From: Algibacter lectus
GTDB lineage: Bacteria; Bacteroidota; Bacteroidia; Flavobacteriales; Flavobacteriaceae
Length of the DNA stretch: 64,000 nucleotides
Assembly: GCF_900112395.1 (NCBI RefSeq)
Contig: NZ_FOLN01000013.1
Coordinates: forward strand, 1 to 64,000
Direction of reading: 5' to 3'
Positions within the stretch are counted from its first letter, which is position 1, and each line of letters begins with the position of its first letter. Below are positions 38,348 through 46,931 of this stretch, in pieces. Under the pieces are notes generated by a model. It saw only the letters and a program-made list of their open reading frames with translations, was not told where the DNA came from and searched no databases. The position numbers were made by a program, and so were the translations under genes.

Positions 38348-39586
38348 TTATTGCTTAGCGATACGCTTTACAAATTCGCCTGTATCTGTTTTAACTTGAA
38401 ATAAATAAATGCCGGTGTTTAAGTTCGATATATTAATTTCAGACTGCACATTATTAATCGTTTTATTCAATAATGCTCTTCCGTTTAAATCGAAAACAGT
38501 AATGTCTGCATTTTGCGATTGCGTGTTTTGTATAGTCACTAAATCGTTTGTTGGGTTAGGGTAAAAATCCCATCCTAATGCAGCTTCATGAGTGTTTAGA
38601 TTTAAAACAGGTGCGCCAAAATCTTTCCATACATCTCCTGCAGTATAATCGGTAGCATTAGCAGATGAAGGAATTGTTAAAGTCGCTCCAAATACATCTG
38701 CAAATATTGATGTGTTTACAGAAGCGCCGTCTGGGTTATATCCAAGCGGTATAAATGTGGTGTATTCTACAATTACATTGGCTAAACTTGTACAGCCTTT
38801 AAACATATTATAGTTGTTTTCGGTAAGTGAAGTTAATGTAGCAGGAAAAGTAATAGACTCAAGTGATGAACATGAGTTAAAAGCACCTGTGTTAATCACT
38901 TCAATAACCGGTAAGTCTATAGTTTTAAGATCGCTTGCCTGCCAAAATGCTAATCCCGAAGTAGAATCTGATGCATTACCTACATGAGTTAACGCAGGGA
39001 AACTTAAAGCTACTGCTGCAGTATTTTTAAAAGTTTGAGCTCCAAGAGAAACTAAACTGCTAAAATTTGCATTTGCAAGCGTACCCGTGTTTTCAAAAGC
39101 ATTGTTTCCGGCAATAGTTGCACTACTCACATCTAGAGTTGTTAATGCAGAACAATTTTTAAAGGTGTTGTTACCAAGCGTACCTGTAATACCACTAAGA
39201 TCTGCAGTGGTTAGTGAGGAACAATTTAAAAAGGCACTATTGCCAATAGAAATGGCATTAGGCAGATTTACAGTTTCAAGACCAGAACATGCATTAAAAG
39301 CTTGCAAACCAATAGCGACTGCTGCCATACTTGTTACCGATGTAATGTTTGTATCTGTGTTAAATACACCAGACGGAAGCAATGTTACATTATAGTTATA
39401 TGTTCCGTCGGTAACTGTGGCAGGTATATTTAAATCGGTTACGCTATAACCCGTAACTTTAACCTCGGTAGTCGTTGCTGTTACCTCATAGGTGTAATCG
39501 CCTGCTGTAAATGTTGCACCTTCTGTTTGTGCATTGGTAAACGCTATACTTAATAACGTAATAAATAATAGTAATGTTTTTTTCAT
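38348..39586 (-). CDS. BspA-like leucine-rich-repeat protein with T9SS type A signal
   Basis: A 412-residue secreted protein. Signal peptide to about residue 19 (FTNAQ). Residues ~25-310 form LRR_5/BspA-type repeats, with recurring units such as IGLQAFNACSGLETVNLPNA, IGNSAFLNCSSLTTADLSG and GNNAFENTGTLANANFSS. The last ~75 residues (LGWDFYPNPTNDLVTIQ ... GIYLFQVKTDTGEFVKRIAKQ) are a T9SS type A sorting domain. BspA-like proteins bind proteins or cells; the target is unknown. It converges on the PUL at a shared terminator. An imperfect copy of the PUL motif lies upstream (39689-39661, minus strand) but without an exact -7 box at the 47-base spacing. Confidence 0.88.
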   Translation of the reverse strand: MKKTLLLFITLLSIAFTNAQTEGATFTAGDYTYEVTATTTEVKVTGYSVTDLNIPATVTDGTYNYNVTLLPSGVFNTDTNITSVTSMAAVAIGLQAFNACSGLETVNLPNAISIGNSAFLNCSSLTTADLSGITGTLGNNTFKNCSALTTLDVSSATIAGNNAFENTGTLANANFSSLVSLGAQTFKNTAAVALSFPALTHVGNASDSTSGLAFWQASDLKTIDLPVIEVINTGAFNSCSSLESITFPATLTSLTENNYNMFKGCTSLANVIVEYTTFIPLGYNPDGASVNTSIFADVFGATLTIPSSANATDYTAGDVWKDFGAPVLNLNTHEAALGWDFYPNPTNDLVTIQNTQSQNADITVFDLNGRALLNKTINNVQSEINISNLNTGIYLFQVKTDTGEFVKRIAKQ

Positions 39587-40148
39587 CTTAAAAAGTTTTA
39601 AATGTTTAGTTATTGGATAATAGCTAAGTTATTTAAAGCTTTAGGATTCAAATGGTGTGTTTTGTAGCAAGTAAGTGGCGAAAATGTTGCGATTTATGTG
39701 TAATGTAATATTTTGTTTACTTATTTAGTGTATTGTTCTATTCAGAGAATTAAAATGAAGTTATTTAGTTTTTCAGTAGTATAGCTTTTTTACACCAAAA
39801 TATATCTCAAGTTTTGAAGAAGAACCACAGCTCTAAGCAACCCTAAATATGTTAAAAACAAATTTTAAAGCGCTTTACGTTAACAGGTTTGCAAAATATA
39901 TTTATATTTAGCCTGCAATACACCTTAAGCTAGTGTTTTGCCATTCTTCCCTAAAGAATATACATAGAAAATATAATCACCAAGTTTAGCATATTAGACT
40001 AAACCTTGTTTGCACGTTCCGTTGTTTTAATGTGAATGCGGTGAGCTTTGTTTTGGTGTTTTATGCTGATTTAATGAGACAGTTGGATAGGGGGTATGTT
40101 CTTTGTTTGATTAGAACAAATAATTAAAAACAAGAAAAAAACATTAAA
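39587..40148. other. intergenic region before the nuclease-HerA island
   Basis: These 562 AT-rich bases hold no convincing gene, tRNA or integrase. Seen: a partial PUL-like motif at 39661-39689 (minus strand) and an imperfect inverted repeat around 39981-40008 (AAGTTTAG ... CTAAACCTT). I could not find an exact TAnnTTTG promoter for the downstream operon. Confidence 0.5.
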
Positions 40149-41303
40149 ATGGATGGAGCTTATGTAGCAATAAAAGGTTTTAAATATCAATTTGACCGTT
40201 CTATACTTGAAGTATTTAATAATCCGTCAATAACCGTTCGAATAGAACAGCTTCAAGATTATGAATTTGACAATTACTTTGTTCAAGTTAAATATCATGA
40301 TACAGACTATACAGCTCCTCAGCAGAAGCAAAAAATAAAAAAACCTTTATTACAATTATTAGATCAGCATAAAGCAGACAAGTCCAAGAAGTTTATTCTT
40401 TTTATTTATTTAAAAGGAGTCGCTCAAAATAAAAAAAGGCTTTCCGTTTCGGACTTGGACTCGATTTTAGGTAATAAAAAGGCTAATTATAGTACTTCAG
40501 AAAAAACATCTTTTGTCCAAAATTTCACTCTAATTCATGCACACGATTTTGTTACTCAGTACAATGAGGTAATAGAAAAAATAAGAACACTGTACTCCAA
40601 ATCCATTGAAGAGGCGGAATTATACTATTCTATAATTTCTAGTTATCTACTAGATATTGTGACTAAAAATGAACCTTCAAATAAAAACTTAAGAACTTGT
40701 TCTAAAGAACAATTGGACAAACTCATTTCAGAAGGAAAAAAAATAGTCTTTAAATCTGCCTTTAATGATGTATTAACTGCTGAGAAAAGAGTTAAAACAC
40801 TTCATAACCAATTTTTCAAGAGTCAATTAAATAAAGAGCCAAATGAGAGATTTTTTGTTGTGGAAGTAGATAATCTCACGAACATATCCGTAATAAAGGA
40901 ATTAGTGCTTTCACTTAAAAACAAATGGAGCAAAAACAAAACAAAAACAATTCCTGAATCAGACAGATTTGTACCATATATTTTATTGCATGGAATAGAA
41001 CCTCAAAAACTGATTGAATTAAAGACGGACTTACAAAAAGATGGATATAATATATGTGATGGGTACAATTTTTTTAATGCCCCTTTCAACCTAGAAAGTA
41101 TCAAAGTAAGACCAACTTTTGAAAATAAGCTCTTTTTCAAATTCATTAATGAAGCGTCAGAATTAGACCAAATCATAAATCAACTTGATAAAACTAGTGA
41201 AGTATATCAGTTCTATTTAGAAACACCCTTAAGTATTTCGTTTACTCAGAAACACTTAAAATTTCAAGTCCAAAAAGTAGATGAAATTAAAAACATAATT
41301 TAA
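40149..41303 (+). CDS. DUF4297/Cap4-like nuclease, HerA partner (anti-phage candidate)
   Basis: A 384-residue cytosolic protein without signal peptide. The N-terminus has GFKYQFDRSILEVF, then RIEQLQDYEFDNYFVQVKYHD: the G-x-x-YQ entry, acidic residues and a Q-x-K strand match the restriction-endonuclease-like core of DUF4297/Cap4-type effectors. The remaining ~250 residues are helical/mixed and not recognised; the usual long C-terminal region of DUF4297 proteins is not evident, so this may be a short or divergent variant. Its TAA overlaps the ATG of the HerA gene by one base, indicating translational coupling. DUF4297-HerA pairs are a known anti-phage system type in which the nuclease assembles on a HerA hexamer and degrades DNA. 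Confidence 0.62.
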   Translation: MDGAYVAIKGFKYQFDRSILEVFNNPSITVRIEQLQDYEFDNYFVQVKYHDTDYTAPQQKQKIKKPLLQLLDQHKADKSKKFILFIYLKGVAQNKKRLSVSDLDSILGNKKANYSTSEKTSFVQNFTLIHAHDFVTQYNEVIEKIRTLYSKSIEEAELYYSIISSYLLDIVTKNEPSNKNLRTCSKEQLDKLISEGKKIVFKSAFNDVLTAEKRVKTLHNQFFKSQLNKEPNERFFVVEVDNLTNISVIKELVLSLKNKWSKNKTKTIPESDRFVPYILLHGIEPQKLIELKTDLQKDGYNICDGYNFFNAPFNLESIKVRPTFENKLFFKFINEASELDQIINQLDKTSEVYQFYLETPLSISFTQKHLKFQVQKVDEIKNII

Positions 41304-43075
41304 TGGCAGAACAAAAAGTAAATGGTGAAGTAATAGCAGTTCTTCCCAATAAAGTTAAAATCAAAATAGATGACCTTAACGCCTTTAAAGGCGCTGAGCA
41401 GCTTAAAGTAGGGTCATATATTCAAATAGCAGATAATGATAACTCTGACATTAAGTTAATAGCAATTATTGAGAGTTTTCTCATTGAAGTTACAGAAGGT
41501 GGAGAGAGAAAGTACTTAATTGAAGCCAATCCTTTAGGAACTATTGAAGATGGTGTTTTTAGGCGAGGTGGTGATTCTATCGCTTTACCACCAAAAGAGG
41601 CTACCACAGCTTCTAAAGAAGATATCAAAGCAATTTATTCTAGTGGAAGCAACGAAAGTAATTATGAGAGATTTTGTTTTGCTCAGCTTTCACATTCATC
41701 AAAAGAAAGAATAGATGTACCTGTTAATGGAAATAGGTTTTTTAATAAACACTTTGCAATTGTAGGTTCAACTGGATCAGGTAAATCACATACCACGGCA
41801 AAAGTTTTACAAAATGCTACTCAAGAAAGAAAATCGGATTTTAAAGGATTAAATAATTCTCACATAATAATTTTTGACATCCATTCGGAGTACAATTCTG
41901 CTTTCCCAGAATCAAATAGCATAACTATAAATGACTTAATACTACCCTATTGGTTACTTAACGGAGATGAGTTAGAGGAGCTATTCTTAGAGTCAGGTGA
42001 TAATAATAATTATAATCAATCGTCACTCTTACGGACGCTCATTACAGAGAATAAAATATATAAAAACCCCTCTGAATCAAAAGTTTACTTCGACAGTCCC
42101 CTTAAATTTGATATTGATGAAATATTAAATTGCTTTCAAAATTTAAGAAAAGAAACCAAGCATACTGAAAACGATTTAGATATTCAATTTTCAGACGGTA
42201 ATAAAATATTTAAATCAGACTCAGAAAAATATCAACATTACTTTAAAAAGACTTATGAGTTTGCTTCTCCAAGACGAGCAAGTAAAGACGCTGGTCATGG
42301 AATTTCAAAAGGAGCTTTTAGTGATGGGTCAATAGATAAATTTGTTTCCAGATTAAACACCAAAGTGGATTCTCAGAGATTGAGACAATTTCTATTTGGA
42401 GATAAAAGTAAAAATATAAGTTTTGAAGAAACTTTAAGACAATTCTTAGGCTATGGCTATGATAATGAAAATAGAAAAAATGCTAAGTCAAATGTTATCA
42501 TAGTAGATTTAAGTGGCGTTCCTTTTGAAGTTCTCAGCATTACGGTTTCATTAATATCTCGTTTGTTATTTGATTATTCATACTATTACAAAAAGCAAGT
42601 TGGTGACAATGATATGCCTTTACTCTTAGTATATGAGGAAGCACATAAATATGTGCCTAAAAGTAATTTAGCGCGTTTTAAATCCTCAAGATCTTCAATC
42701 GAACGAATAGCAAAGGAAGGTCGGAAATATGGAATATCTTTAGCTATAATAAGTCAACGACCTTCAGAACTTTCCGAAACCATATTTTCACAATGTAATA
42801 ATTTTATTGCAATGAGGTTAACAAATCCAGATGATCAAAATTATGTAAAGAGACTTTTGCCTGACTCCTTAGGATCGGTAACTGACATTTTACCTTCTTT
42901 ACAATCTGGCGAAGCGCTATTAATAGGTGAAGCAACAGTTATGCCCTCTATAATTCTTGTAGATAGATGTGATAATGAACCATCTTCAAATGATATCCCA
43001 TATTTGGAAAAATGGAAGGAAGAATGGTTTGAAAATGTAGACTTTAAAGGAATAACAAAATCATGGAAAGATTAA
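41303..43075 (+). CDS. HerA-family ATPase/DNA translocase (anti-phage candidate)
   Basis: A 590-residue FtsK/HerA-superfamily motor. The N-terminal ~95 residues form a HAS-barrel-like beta domain (VNGEVIAVLPNKVKIKID). Walker A GSTGSGKSH is at 155-163, Walker B LLLVYEEAHKYV carries E445-E446, and RIAKEGRKYGISLAIISQRPSELSETIFSQCNNFIAMRL contains the sensor and arginine-finger region typical of HerA. These proteins form hexamers that pump DNA; when paired with a nuclease they act in phage defence. Start chosen at the ATG overlapping the nuclease stop. The gene stands outside the sugar-uptake context of its neighbours. Confidence 0.88.
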   Translation: MAEQKVNGEVIAVLPNKVKIKIDDLNAFKGAEQLKVGSYIQIADNDNSDIKLIAIIESFLIEVTEGGERKYLIEANPLGTIEDGVFRRGGDSIALPPKEATTASKEDIKAIYSSGSNESNYERFCFAQLSHSSKERIDVPVNGNRFFNKHFAIVGSTGSGKSHTTAKVLQNATQERKSDFKGLNNSHIIIFDIHSEYNSAFPESNSITINDLILPYWLLNGDELEELFLESGDNNNYNQSSLLRTLITENKIYKNPSESKVYFDSPLKFDIDEILNCFQNLRKETKHTENDLDIQFSDGNKIFKSDSEKYQHYFKKTYEFASPRRASKDAGHGISKGAFSDGSIDKFVSRLNTKVDSQRLRQFLFGDKSKNISFEETLRQFLGYGYDNENRKNAKSNVIIVDLSGVPFEVLSITVSLISRLLFDYSYYYKKQVGDNDMPLLLVYEEAHKYVPKSNLARFKSSRSSIERIAKEGRKYGISLAIISQRPSELSETIFSQCNNFIAMRLTNPDDQNYVKRLLPDSLGSVTDILPSLQSGEALLIGEATVMPSIILVDRCDNEPSSNDIPYLEKWKEEWFENVDFKGITKSWKD

Positions 43076-43375
43076 AATAAATAAAAACGCAGAAATAAAT
43101 TTGATGTTCTATGATGTTTTATATGAAAAACTATCTAAACGTCACCCAAACAAAAATGCACAACCTCAAAACCCCACACAACCTCATAATTCTAGTTGTA
43201 CTTGTTTTCAGCTGCTGTTCTCAACAAAAGCATCCGTTTTCAAAAGAAAACTGTATAGCCAGATTATACAGTGCATAAATATATTCAGTTGTAAAAATAT
43301 TAGTTTTAAGATAAACTAAAGTGAGTGATATTTATTTTTAATAGTTACTTTGGCTTTAAAACAAATGAGAAAGAA
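43076..43375. other. intergenic stretch right of the HerA gene
   Basis: These 300 bases contain the small lipoprotein-like frame (43123-43278) and the start region of the next lipoprotein gene. No terminator with a clear stem and U run was seen directly after the HerA stop. Confidence 0.5.
43123..43278 (+). pseudogene. small lipoprotein-like ORF, possible truncated gene
   Basis: A 51-codon frame encodes MKNYLNVTQTKMHNLKTPHN followed by LIILVVLVFSCCSQQKHPF and stops shortly after. The hydrophobic stretch plus FSC-C lipobox is a convincing lipoprotein signal, but the mature part is only ~20 residues. An internal ATG at 43156 would also serve. It is probably a broken lipoprotein gene or a very small lipoprotein at the right edge of the nuclease-HerA island. 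A 72-codon frame over the same bases lacks any such signal. Confidence 0.4.
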
Positions 43376-43864
43376 ATGAGAAAGTTAATACTGATTGCTA
43401 TATGCGCTGTTTTTGTAACATCTTGCAAAGACGAAGCAAAACAAGATTCTAATATTGAAACCACTCCAATTAAAGGTTTAACACAAGGGCCAATAGTGCA
43501 TAAGGCATTAACCGACGAACAATTGGCAAAAATTAAAGATATACAAGAAACTTTTAATGAGGTTTACCCAGTTTCTCTAGATGAAACAATTACAAATTTT
43601 AAGCGCGACCAAAACCCAGATAACGAAATAAATATTTGGCAGAATATGGCGAGTGCCTACAAACCGTATGCTTTAAACAACGAAGGAGAAGAAAAACTTG
43701 GTGCTAGAAGAGAGGTTTTTAGATTAATTTTAATGCGCTCTATGATGCCTGATAAAGAAGCTATAAGCAGTTCGGAATTAAAAATACTGAGTGAGAGTGA
43801 AGCTCAAGAAATTTTAAAAAATTACACCTTAGAGGCTAAGCCCGTTAAAGTGGAAAAGCGATAA
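43376..43864 (+). CDS. hypothetical lipoprotein
   Basis: A 162-residue protein starting MRKLILIAICAVFVTSCKDE with a clear lipobox (TSCK). The rest is mostly helical, with KALTDEQLAKIKDIQETFNEVYPVSLDETITNF and a second helical part after INIWQNMASAY. No family is recognised. A GTG at 43325 in the same frame would add 17 residues ahead of the signal peptide and is not preferred. It is followed 27 bases later by another lipoprotein, likely an operon of cell-envelope genes of unknown role. Confidence 0.75.
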   Translation: MRKLILIAICAVFVTSCKDEAKQDSNIETTPIKGLTQGPIVHKALTDEQLAKIKDIQETFNEVYPVSLDETITNFKRDQNPDNEINIWQNMASAYKPYALNNEGEEKLGARREVFRLILMRSMMPDKEAISSSELKILSESEAQEILKNYTLEAKPVKVEKR

Positions 43865-43891
43865 GCACTTTAGTTTAGATACCATATTACA

Positions 43892-44491
43892 ATGCAAATA
43901 AAACCAATAACCTTATTAATTTTTAGTGCCTTTGTAGCGCTTTCGTGCAAGGAATACGTGGGTAAAGATGTTACTAATTATCGGTATTTTGATGTCGCGT
44001 TGGCAGATACTATTCCGGATAGTAAACTGAAAGCAGTTACAAACGCGGAACATCTAGAATACGGTGTAAGTGTTGCTTATGTAAACGAAAATAATGATAC
44101 TATAATTCCGTTTGGTAAATACGCATACTACGGCACAGATACTTTAGAGTTTTATGCCAATGTTATGGAGCACCCTAACGATAGTACGTATGGACGCCAA
44201 ATGGCGATAGACAAAAACGAGAATATTCTATTCGATCTTGTGATGTATGATAATGGTTTAGAACCATTTAATGATGGGTTAACGCGAGTAATCCGAAACG
44301 GTAAAATGGGATATGCTAACAAATTCGGACAGGTTGTAATTGCTTGCGAATACGACTATGTAAAATGGTTTGAAAACGGAAAAGCCGAAGTAACTTACAG
44401 CGCTAAAGAATATTTTGATTTAGATGAACACCGTGTTGTGGAAAGTGACAATTGGTTCTCGATTGATAAAAAAGGAAATCGGGTAGACTAA
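43892..44491 (+). CDS. WG-repeat-like lipoprotein
   Basis: A 199-residue lipoprotein (ALSCKEY). The C-terminal half has degenerate WG/KWG-type beta repeats: FNDGLTRVIRNGKMGYANKFGQVVIACEYDYVKWFENGKAEV and WFSIDKKGNRVD. WG-repeat proteins are common in Bacteroidota and mostly uncharacterised. It sits between a hypothetical lipoprotein and a small membrane protein with short spacings (27 and 15 bases), suggesting one transcript. Confidence 0.78.
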   Translation: MQIKPITLLIFSAFVALSCKEYVGKDVTNYRYFDVALADTIPDSKLKAVTNAEHLEYGVSVAYVNENNDTIIPFGKYAYYGTDTLEFYANVMEHPNDSTYGRQMAIDKNENILFDLVMYDNGLEPFNDGLTRVIRNGKMGYANKFGQVVIACEYDYVKWFENGKAEVTYSAKEYFDLDEHRVVESDNWFSIDKKGNRVD

Positions 44492-44506
44492 CCTTAATTA
44501 ATAACT

Positions 44507-44878
44507 ATGACTGATACCACTGTAATTATAGCATTAGTTATTATTTTAATCTGTCATTTAGCAGCGATTTCCATTGGATATAAAACAAAAAAGATCGCAT
44601 TATCTATTGCTTATGTAAATGCGGTTTTTGTAATCGGGATGCTTATCTTTTGGGTTGTTGATACCGTGAATATAAAAACGCATCACTTCGAAACGAGAGA
44701 ATGGTTTGTACTCGGTTTTGAGGTTTGTGTTTTATTATGCGCTATATCTTCTATTACAAAATTCTATAATAAAACTTTTGTAAAAATTCTAAATTATATT
44801 GGGTTTTGGTTGCACGTATTGGCTTTAGTAGGGATGCTCGTTTTTATGTGGTGGTTTAAACTAGAGCGGTTGTATTAA
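44507..44878 (+). CDS. small four-helix membrane protein, unknown function
   Basis: A 123-residue protein with four predicted transmembrane helices at roughly 5-24, 31-52, 67-84 and 95-116, and short charged loops (GYKTKK, KFYNKT). No family or catalytic motif is recognised. It starts 15 bases after the WG-repeat lipoprotein and converges with the ECF sigma gene to its right. Confidence 0.65.
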   Translation: MTDTTVIIALVIILICHLAAISIGYKTKKIALSIAYVNAVFVIGMLIFWVVDTVNIKTHHFETREWFVLGFEVCVLLCAISSITKFYNKTFVKILNYIGFWLHVLALVGMLVFMWWFKLERLY

Positions 44879-44934
44879 GTAGAATATAAGTTTACTGAAG
44901 TTGTACCTAGCTGTGCTTAAAAAAAGCGAGCGGT

Positions 44935-45522
44935 TTACTTTAAGGCGTGTTTACCAAATAGCAAGAATAAAATTCCGCTAGTTTTACTGCCTATATTTTT
45001 TCTAATAATAGAGAAGGCTTTTGTAATTTGAGCTTCTACTGTTTTAATAGATACCTTTTGATATTCTGCAATTTCAACGTTAGTTAAGCCTTCTTGTCTA
45101 CTTAAAATAAAGGTTTGTTTACATTTTGGAGGCAGGTTTTGTATTTCTTGTTTTACTAGGGAAATTAAGTTTTCTATGTTGTTATCCTGATCTTCAACTA
45201 CAGTATCTAAGGCCTCTATATATTTTTTTTCTAAAGCTATAGTTGCTTTTTCTTTTCTGTAAAGGTCAATAAACTGGTTGTATATAGATTTGTATAAATA
45301 ATTTTTCAGGTTAAAATCATCTTTTAATTTCTCTCGCTTTTGCCAAATACTCACAAATACATTTTGTACAATATCTTCTGCTGTACTATGGTCGTGAGTT
45401 AAGCTATAAGCATAAACGCAAAGTTTTTGGTGAAATAGGTCTACCAACTGGGTGTAAGCCGCTGTGCTGCCCTTTTTTAACCCTTTGATTAGTGTTGCGT
45501 TATTTATTGAGAAATCAGTCAT
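44935..45522 (-). CDS. ECF sigma-70 factor (FecI/RpoE-like)
   Basis: A 195-residue sigma factor. Region 2 is seen in YTQLVDLFHQKLCVYAYSLTHDHSTAEDIVQNVFVSIWQKRE, and region 4 in IQNLPPKCKQTFILSRQEGLTNVEIAEYQKVSIKTVEAQITKAF. It ends with a hydrophobic tail (GILFLLFG). In Bacteroidota such factors pair with a FecR anti-sigma and a SusC carrying an STN domain; both are just to the right. Here sigma and FecR are divergent, separated by 94 bases, whereas the common layout is co-directional. Confidence 0.93.
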   Translation of the reverse strand: MTDFSINNATLIKGLKKGSTAAYTQLVDLFHQKLCVYAYSLTHDHSTAEDIVQNVFVSIWQKREKLKDDFNLKNYLYKSIYNQFIDLYRKEKATIALEKKYIEALDTVVEDQDNNIENLISLVKQEIQNLPPKCKQTFILSRQEGLTNVEIAEYQKVSIKTVEAQITKAFSIIRKNIGSKTSGILFLLFGKHALK

Positions 45523-45616
45523 TCAGTGAATTTTCTTCTGCTAATTTAAAAAAATGTTGATAAAAAGTTAGGGTATTGGAAATTTACTTCGTTATAATAT
45601 AAAACAGAAGGGAATA

Positions 45617-46771
45617 ATGGTTTCTAAAGAAATAGAAAATATTATAGTAAAATACTTTACTAATCAGGCATCGTTAAGCGAGTTAGATCAATTAAATCAA
45701 TGGCTTAAAGCACCAGGGCATGGACCGTTGTTTGATAACTACGTAAAAACGAATTACGCTATTAACCATACTATTAAGGAGTACAACGCTATGCAAACAA
45801 AAAAGCATTTGTTGGATATTATTAGTAAAGATAAAAAGGCAGAAAAAATATTTAAAATTAAACGTATCGCTTTTAGGTATGCCGCTGTTTTAATACTGTT
45901 TTTAGGGTTAGGCTATGTGTTGATGCAAGGTTTTTTTAGTACGCCTAAAACCTTAGAGTTAGTAGAAGAGCAAATAGAACTTCTATTAGAGAATGATAAA
46001 GCCGTAGTTGTTATTAATAAAGATGATGTACAAGAAATTATAGGTAGCGATGGTAAGGTGATAGGGACGCAACGAGGAGATAAGCTAGTTTATAATACTG
46101 ACGTAGTAGATGGTAAATTGATATATAATACCTTAAGTGTACCGTATGGAAAACGTTTTGAGCTTAAACTATCCGACGGGACTGTTGTTACTTTAAATGC
46201 CGGCTCGTCATTAAAATATCCTGTTAATTTTATTAGTGGTCAAAACAGGCAAGTGTTTTTAAAAGGGGAAGCTTTTTTTGATGTAACTAAAGATGAAAAT
46301 CATCCTTTTATAGTGAACGCGAATAATATTGATGTTAAGGTGTTGGGTACAAAGTTTAATGTATCATCTTATTCTGAAGATGAAAATATAAGTACTGTTT
46401 TAGTAGAAGGCTCTGTAGATGTGTCTAGAAATGGAACGCAAAACAAAGAGTCTGTTATTCTAAAGCCAGGTTTTAAAGCTGCCTGGAACAAGTATAGCAA
46501 TGCTATTGATGTAGAACAGGTAGATGTGGAACCACATGTGGCTTGGCTCGATGGCCGATTAATTTTACATGAGGTTGCTTTTACCGATATATTAAAAAAA
46601 CTAGAGAGGCAGTATAATGTTAGTTTTATTAATAAAGATAAAAAGTTAGAACAACGTTATTTTACAGCAAAATTTGATACAGAAGATATTTACGAGGTAT
46701 TAGAAAGTTTAAGCACCTCCGGAAATTTTGAATATGAATTTAATAAAGACAACATTATAATTAATCCATAA
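45617..46771 (+). CDS. FecR-family anti-sigma factor
   Basis: A 384-residue inner-membrane protein: cytoplasmic N-terminal sigma-binding part (~1-85), one transmembrane helix (~88-108, AAVLILFLGLGYVLMQGFF), periplasmic FecR domain (YNTLSVPYGKRFELKLSDGTVVTLNAGSSLKYPVNF, GEAFFDVTKDENHPFIVNA, VKVLGTKFNVSSY) and a C-terminal DUF4974-like domain (RLILHEVAFTDILKKLERQYNVSF). It should hold the adjacent ECF sigma inactive until the SusC at 46932 signals substrate through its STN domain. Confidence 0.94.
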   Translation: MVSKEIENIIVKYFTNQASLSELDQLNQWLKAPGHGPLFDNYVKTNYAINHTIKEYNAMQTKKHLLDIISKDKKAEKIFKIKRIAFRYAAVLILFLGLGYVLMQGFFSTPKTLELVEEQIELLLENDKAVVVINKDDVQEIIGSDGKVIGTQRGDKLVYNTDVVDGKLIYNTLSVPYGKRFELKLSDGTVVTLNAGSSLKYPVNFISGQNRQVFLKGEAFFDVTKDENHPFIVNANNIDVKVLGTKFNVSSYSEDENISTVLVEGSVDVSRNGTQNKESVILKPGFKAAWNKYSNAIDVEQVDVEPHVAWLDGRLILHEVAFTDILKKLERQYNVSFINKDKKLEQRYFTAKFDTEDIYEVLESLSTSGNFEYEFNKDNIIINP

Positions 46772-46850
46772 AAACAATAAAATTAATGATTGAAAACTGA
46801 CAAATTAGAACACAATTTCAAAGAAAATTAAAGTTGCTATTTTACAGTTT

Positions 46851-46914
46851 ACTACAACAGCAATTGTAGTATAACATAAAAAAAATCGGAAAATGCAGCA
46901 ACACGTTCCGATTT
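46851..46914. promoter_or_regulatory. two tandem hairpins between FecR and SusC
   Basis: First hairpin: ACTACAA (46851-46857) and TTGTAGT (46864-46870). Second: AAATCGGAA (46883-46891) and TTCCGATTT (46906-46914), 17 bases before the SusC ATG. On the plus strand the second lacks a U tract, while on the minus strand it is followed by a run of T, so it could end antisense transcription or act as a leader structure. Confidence 0.45.
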
Positions 46915-46931
46915 AGTAAAAAGTGATTCCA

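Noticed and set aside
43101-43319. A 72-codon frame MMFYDVLYEKLSKRHPNK...
   Set aside because: Another frame over the same bases encodes a lipoprotein-like signal sequence; this one has no such pattern and a biased Pro/Asn/Gln stretch.
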